NCBI GenBank assembly: GCA_949825045.1
Contig: OX463809.1
Span: 8,893,501 to 8,957,500 of the forward strand
Direction: 5' to 3'
Source: Argyresthia goedartella
Lineage: Eukaryota > Arthropoda > Insecta > Lepidoptera > Argyresthiidae
Length of the DNA stretch: 64,000 bases
Positions 59,702-64,000 of the stretch are shown here, one piece after another. The first letter of the stretch is position 1; every line of letters starts with the position of its first letter. A program made the position numbers and the translations under genes. Below the pieces are notes generated by a model. That model was not told the origin of the DNA and made no database searches. It saw only the letters and a program-made list of their open reading frames with translations.

Positions 59702-62700
59702 CTATTGACCAGAAAAATGTAAATATTTATTGAGAACTTGCCGTTTTGACAATTGAGGCGTAGCGTTTTTTGCCAAGTAATGCAGTCTTATATTGGTATA
59801 TCTTTCCATTACAGCTTTTATCAGTAATATTAGATGATTATCCATTGGGTTTTGTTCGAATTGGTGAAAATCTATGTCGTTGAACAGATTCATGCCAATG
59901 AATCGGGGTAGTGCTTTAGACATTAATGATTGTTTTAAATTTTTAACCCTAACCTTTATTTTGTCTTTGGTAAGCACAGTTGATTTTATGATCACTTCCA
60001 TGTTTTTGCAAATTGTTATAACGTCATGGGAAGGATATATTAAGCCGCCTTTATCCTTGAGTTTTATAAACTTATGTGTAGCGCGCTTGTGCATACGTCG
60101 CATTTCACAGTTTTAATCAGAGCATGAACAACGAAGCCAGCTACGTAAGTTATGGTTTGTGAGCTGTATTGTGTTAGAACATCAACCATCATTACTACTT
60201 CTTCGTCGAATACTGCCATTTCATGTAATATATTTATGTCGTCACACTCTTCATCTCGTAATCGGGGATCGATAGTGTGGTTGATGCGAACAGCCGATGA
60301 ACATGTCAGAAGGGACATCTTTTCGAGTGCTCGGCAGTTCCCACTGTCCACGTCTCGGAGTTCTGACTTGACCATCAATTTTTTGTATATTGATTTGAAT
60401 TTTCGTGCTGTTGGGTTTGTATTACAACCCCCGTGGCCTCGGATTTGGCCAAAAAGCAGCTCAAGATGGTCCTGACTAATCTTGTAAACAGGGAAGTAGC
60501 TTAGTTTTCGTTCTTTTTCAACTAGCCGAACATACAAATCTTTGAGGCTCTTTATACAGATCAAAAATCCGACAAAACCAGTTTTCCTCGATGAGTCAAT
60601 TACTGCCGTACCATCCACAAGCTTCAATTTTTTCAGGTAATTTTCGGCTTTTTCCAGAAAATCAAAGATTTCAACCTTATTTTGTTCACAGATTGGCTTT
60701 TTGTAATGTAACTGGGCTACATGTCTGGAGTTCAATATATCAAATAGATTGTTGACTATTTTCAGAAAGTTGACTGTGCCATCGACATTTTGAAAACCTG
60801 GTAAATTTAGTTCTGAGCAAAATGTTAATGCGACTGCCACACTGGTGCTGAACAATTGGGATGCCAATCTCACTTTCATTTTCTGGTTTTTAAAGAATAT
60901 GTGGACTCGACGCAATTTGTTAGCTAAGTGCATCTTTTCTTCTTCTTGGACATCGTTAATTTTTTTTAAATGTGCCCATTCCACTTCTTTTTGGGTTTCA
61001 TCAACAAAGCTTCCTTTGGCTTCAAAAGCATTCCTCAATAACTTCAACATATGACATGGATCGGGAAAGATGAAGATCGGTTTCTTTGTAACGGGATGTT
61101 CGAAATTTGTTTTTAAGTCTTCTATGTTCAGTGAGCACCCAAGTTCTTTAGTCATTGTCATATTTGCAGGGCAGCCGTCAAAAGTAAGTGATGTTATTTC
61201 GATTCCCGTTTCTTGTAACAGTTCAAGATATTGTGTAACTAGATTCGCTCGTTGTTCTCCAGTAACACCAGCGACTAGAAAATACCCGACAGGTATCTTC
61301 CAAGGGGCATTAATTGCGGTTACTAGAAAAACTAGAGCTTCCTTTGCCTCGGGCAAAGAATCTGTATCGGCCATTTTGAAATTGCATATATCTACATATC
61401 CATGCATATACTCACCGTCCCACTCTACACGACGGCGAATGGCCATTTCATCGAGTACAACATTACACACCAGTGTATAATCTGTATTTTCAACTTTCAG
61501 CTTGATAGCTTCAAATGACTCCTTTGTAAACCCGGGGTCGGAGTCAATCGCCTCGTACCATTTCCTTATGGTGCGAACGTGGGGAAGGCAAGATTGAAAC
61601 TTTTGCCGCACATATTCGTAGGCCTTAGGCGAATAAAAATGAAGTGTACAGGCAAAAGTTCTCAATTCTGCTGAGTATTTTTCAGTGGATTTTTTGTCGA
61701 CAGATTGTTTTTTCTCACATCGTTCAATGAGATCAGCCACTCCTACACCTAAACCTTCTAATTGTGTGACTTGATCAGAATTAACTAATTTTTGATCTTT
61801 AAGATCTCTCAGAACATCCTTCATGTTTAAATTTTTTTTGCGGTAGCGGCTGTTTTGTTTTTGAAGAGTTTTAATTTTCTTATTTTTTTGCTCGAGTACG
61901 ATTTCCAATTGGTCTATCCGATGGCGCAGCTTCCTCTTGCGTGGGGTCTCGAAAATGCTGTGATTTTCTTGGTCCTTGTCCTGTAATTTGTATGTTTAAT
62001 TTAGTTGCTGTTAGTCTTCTTATCACAGGAATATGAATGGGCGATAGAAGTATGATAAAGAAAGAAAGGTACCTTTAAATTAAGATAAATTGGGATCAAA
62101 TGTGCCTTTGCCACCCCGCATGGAAAAAGGCGTGACACTATCTGTATGTTTACTTTTATAAAATTAAATAAAATTACAATTCAAATAATAATTCAAATAC
62201 ATTTCTTACATTTTCATTACCTACTCTGTCCGTGGTCAGCAAAGACGGTTCTTCAGACTCAGCTTGTTTTGATGTCTAAAAATAAAGATGTAAATAAGTA
62301 ACCCGAAGATTTTTATAAATTGTTTTAATTTGACCCGATTTACATCATTGCCGTCATCTCCTTCAGACACGCATTCATTCAAATGTGTTTTCTCTGGTTT
62401 TATGGTATCCTGAGACAAAAAGGTGCAAGCAATCAGTATTCAAATACGTATCACGCAGTTTTTCATGTTAAAATTTCAAAAAAATACACCTGATCGCTGC
62501 TATCTCCTACAGAGACGCATTCATTGATATGGTTTTTCTCTGGATCTCTGGTACCCTAATAAAATAAGATGCATTACTTAAAGTTATATGTAGTTAGTAA
62601 AGGAATTTATAATTTCAAGTAGATATTCAATTAATAATCTAGAAACAGTCTTTTTATAGTGGTATGGTGTAAGAAATATTTTAAACCTATCCATTGTATG

Positions 62701-64000
62701 AAATTAAATATAAATTACTAACATGAGACATCATAACTGGTATTTTCATCGTTTGCACTGCCCATGGCCACATTCGCCTGTATTTCTTTAATTTTTGAAA
62801 ACATTTCTCCTCGAAATGAATTGAGCATATTTTACATTGTTTTTATGGAAACCAGCGAGGCCCTCTCATTACCGCTTCGATCCATTTTTCTTTTATTTTT
62901 GGTTCACTAGGAAAACTGAAACATTGATTAGCGTAATAAAATACATAACTTTATCATTGAAGCAAATCGGAACAGTAAATATAAAAATCAAAATGGCGTC
63001 CAATATTCAAAATCTGACATCTATATCATAATTGTATTCTAACCGGGTCCCCAGATATCGATTTTGAAGTAAATCGGACCAGTAACTACGAAGTTCGAAA
63101 TGTCGGCAACTTTTTCAAAATATGACAGAATCATGATTGGACCTCAACCGGATCCCCAGATATAGATTTTGAGTCAAATCGGACTAATAACTATACAACC
63201 CCCTTATCCCGACTTTTTTGCGTCGAAATTACCCGTGTATTCTCCGTTCACAGTTGTTCTGCCTCCAGAGACCCCTTTGCCTCTCTTCTTTTTTTCAACA
63301 GAATCCTTACAGCTAGAAAGAGAGGCAAAGAGGTTTATGAAGGTAGAATAACTGTGAACGGAGTTCATTCTGATTCGGACTTAGCCGAGAAATTCTCTTC
63401 GGACCTGACTGAAAGCATCGGAATTTCCGATCAATACTTATAACACCCCATTATCCTTCGTCGGGCGAGGTTTTAAACAAACTTAAAATCTAAACTGCCT
63501 GTTTGGCAATCATTGGAATAACTAACAATAAACTTACGTATTATGAGTAAGAAAATAACTATATTATTACATTAACTATATTAGTAATTGCGGAATGATA
63601 AAATCTATCGATTCAAAAACATAATTCTCCTATCAGTATCCCCATCACTATATGTCGACTCTGTTTGCGTGTGACAGTTCGCCTCCGTATCACGATGCAT
63701 CTTTGCTTTCGTACTTAGATAACTGTGAAATATTCATTGCGTGTTAGCTTGGCAATACGAAGTGAAATTAAGATACAAAACAAGCAATGTAGCAACAAAC
63801 TTAGCTAGAACAACATGACATTGTCACTTTAATGTCAATTCGTGACGAATTTTCCGCGAATGATTTATTTTCGTAATAATGTTTATTTCTTGTGTTTTAA
63901 GAAGAAATAATAGTTAGAATGAGACTTACAAGTGATATGTGACACCGGCGTTCTTGGAGTTCACCATCTCGCTTCTATTTTTGCACGTGAGTATTGCACA
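59702..64000 (-). CDS. THAP9/P-element-type transposase, spliced, partly disabled
   Basis: Six exons, minus strand: 63930-64000 (continues off the edge), 62723-62915, 62490-62555, 62344-62409, 62225-62275, 59702-61980. Exon 1 begins CAILTCKNRSEMV (C-x4-C of a THAP zinc finger); exon 2 gives FPSEPKIKEKW, KQCKICSIHF (second Cys/His pair) and ends the THAP. A coiled coil (KNKKIKTLQKQNSRYRKKN) follows, then a P-element-type transposase core: YKMA-like YVDICNFKMADTD, LTFDGCPANMTM, FIFPDPCHMLKLLRNAF, DHLELLFGQIRGHGG. Defects: in-frame TAA in exon 2 (62843-62845) and a one-base frameshift near 60075-60090, after which the C-terminal 120 residues (FIKLKDKGGLI ... LNKYLHFSGQ) are in another frame. Such proteins cut and join DNA (P elements) or are domesticated (THAP9). 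Confidence 0.78.
62344..62555 (-). repeat. Tandem duplicate 66-nt exons in the THAP9-like gene
   Basis: Exons 62490-62555 and 62344-62409 are each 66 nt, phase 0-0, and encode related peptides (PEKNHINECVSVGD and PEKTHLNECVSEGD). The intron lengths and acceptors also look similar, so one exon plus intron was duplicated. Their phase makes both skippable without loss of frame. Confidence 0.75.
62960..63200. repeat. Imperfect tandem repeat in intron 1 of the THAP9-like gene
   Basis: AAATCGGA(A/C)CAGTAA... and CC(C/G)GATCCCCAGATAT-GATTTTGA blocks recur about every 100 bp, roughly three times. Confidence 0.5.
63244..63361. mobile_element. Foldback element, 118 bp
   Basis: CCGTTCACAGTTGTTCTGCC at the left is matched inverted by a right arm ending CTGTGAACGG; inner arms CTTTGCCTCTCTT and AAAGAGAGGCAAAG also pair. 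MITE-like, intronic. Confidence 0.7.

Overview
The window is eukaryotic, intron-rich insect DNA, almost certainly from a moth or butterfly. The evidence is spliced genes with GT/AG junctions that keep reading frame, a tRNA-derived SINE family in five copies, the 'GGGTTCCGTACC...' dispersed repeat typical of lepidopteran genomes, TA-flanked MITEs, Helitron-like short elements, and four LTR retrotransposons in three different clades or lineages. No bacterial or CRISPR signal is present.

Layout. (1) 1-5885, plus strand: the 3' part of a spliced centriole-assembly gene of the STIL/Ana2 type (five exons, stop at 5883). Its last intron is filled with a SINE, a MITE, a 28/56-bp minisatellite and other repeats. 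(2) 5886-9170: intergenic space between two convergent genes. (3) 9171-48164, minus strand: a large gene whose exons encode the end of a Rap-GAP-like domain (48045-48164), a linker exon (37180-37336) and a citron-homology (CNH) domain (exons between 14102 and 9171). It is most likely GARNL3-like, and its 5' part lies beyond the exons recognised here. (4) The 23-kb intron of this gene (14103-37179) holds a nested stack: an 8-bp-TSD hAT remnant (14451-32137), a BEL/Pao element inside it (15168-32113), and a Ty3/Gypsy element with 2.23-kb LTRs inside that (16221-25784). A small MITE also sits in the BEL reverse transcriptase. (5) The next intron (37337-48044) holds a second Ty3/Gypsy element (38616-45577). 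(6) Further upstream lies a third, CsRn1-like Ty3/Gypsy element (50962-55854) with identical LTRs. All four LTR elements are on the plus strand, antisense to the GARNL3-like gene. (7) 59702-64000, minus strand: a spliced THAP9/P-element-type transposase gene whose first THAP exon runs off the right edge. It has two tandemly duplicated 66-nt exons, one nonsense codon and one frameshift.

Most notable signals. The 3' untranslated region of the 38616-45577 element carries eight hairpins, each with exactly a 13-nt loop of nearly constant sequence, while the stems change in a compensatory way. The CsRn1-like element carries, between pol and its 3' LTR, a short frameshifted ORF with a Kozak start, a myristoylation-type N terminus and a hydrophobic segment, preceded by a TATA/initiator pair. 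The long-LTR Gypsy has an intact -1 slippery heptamer at its gag stop. Six in-frame interruptions of retroelement coding regions are all TAG. Calls of families rest on motifs read by eye; no database search was possible.
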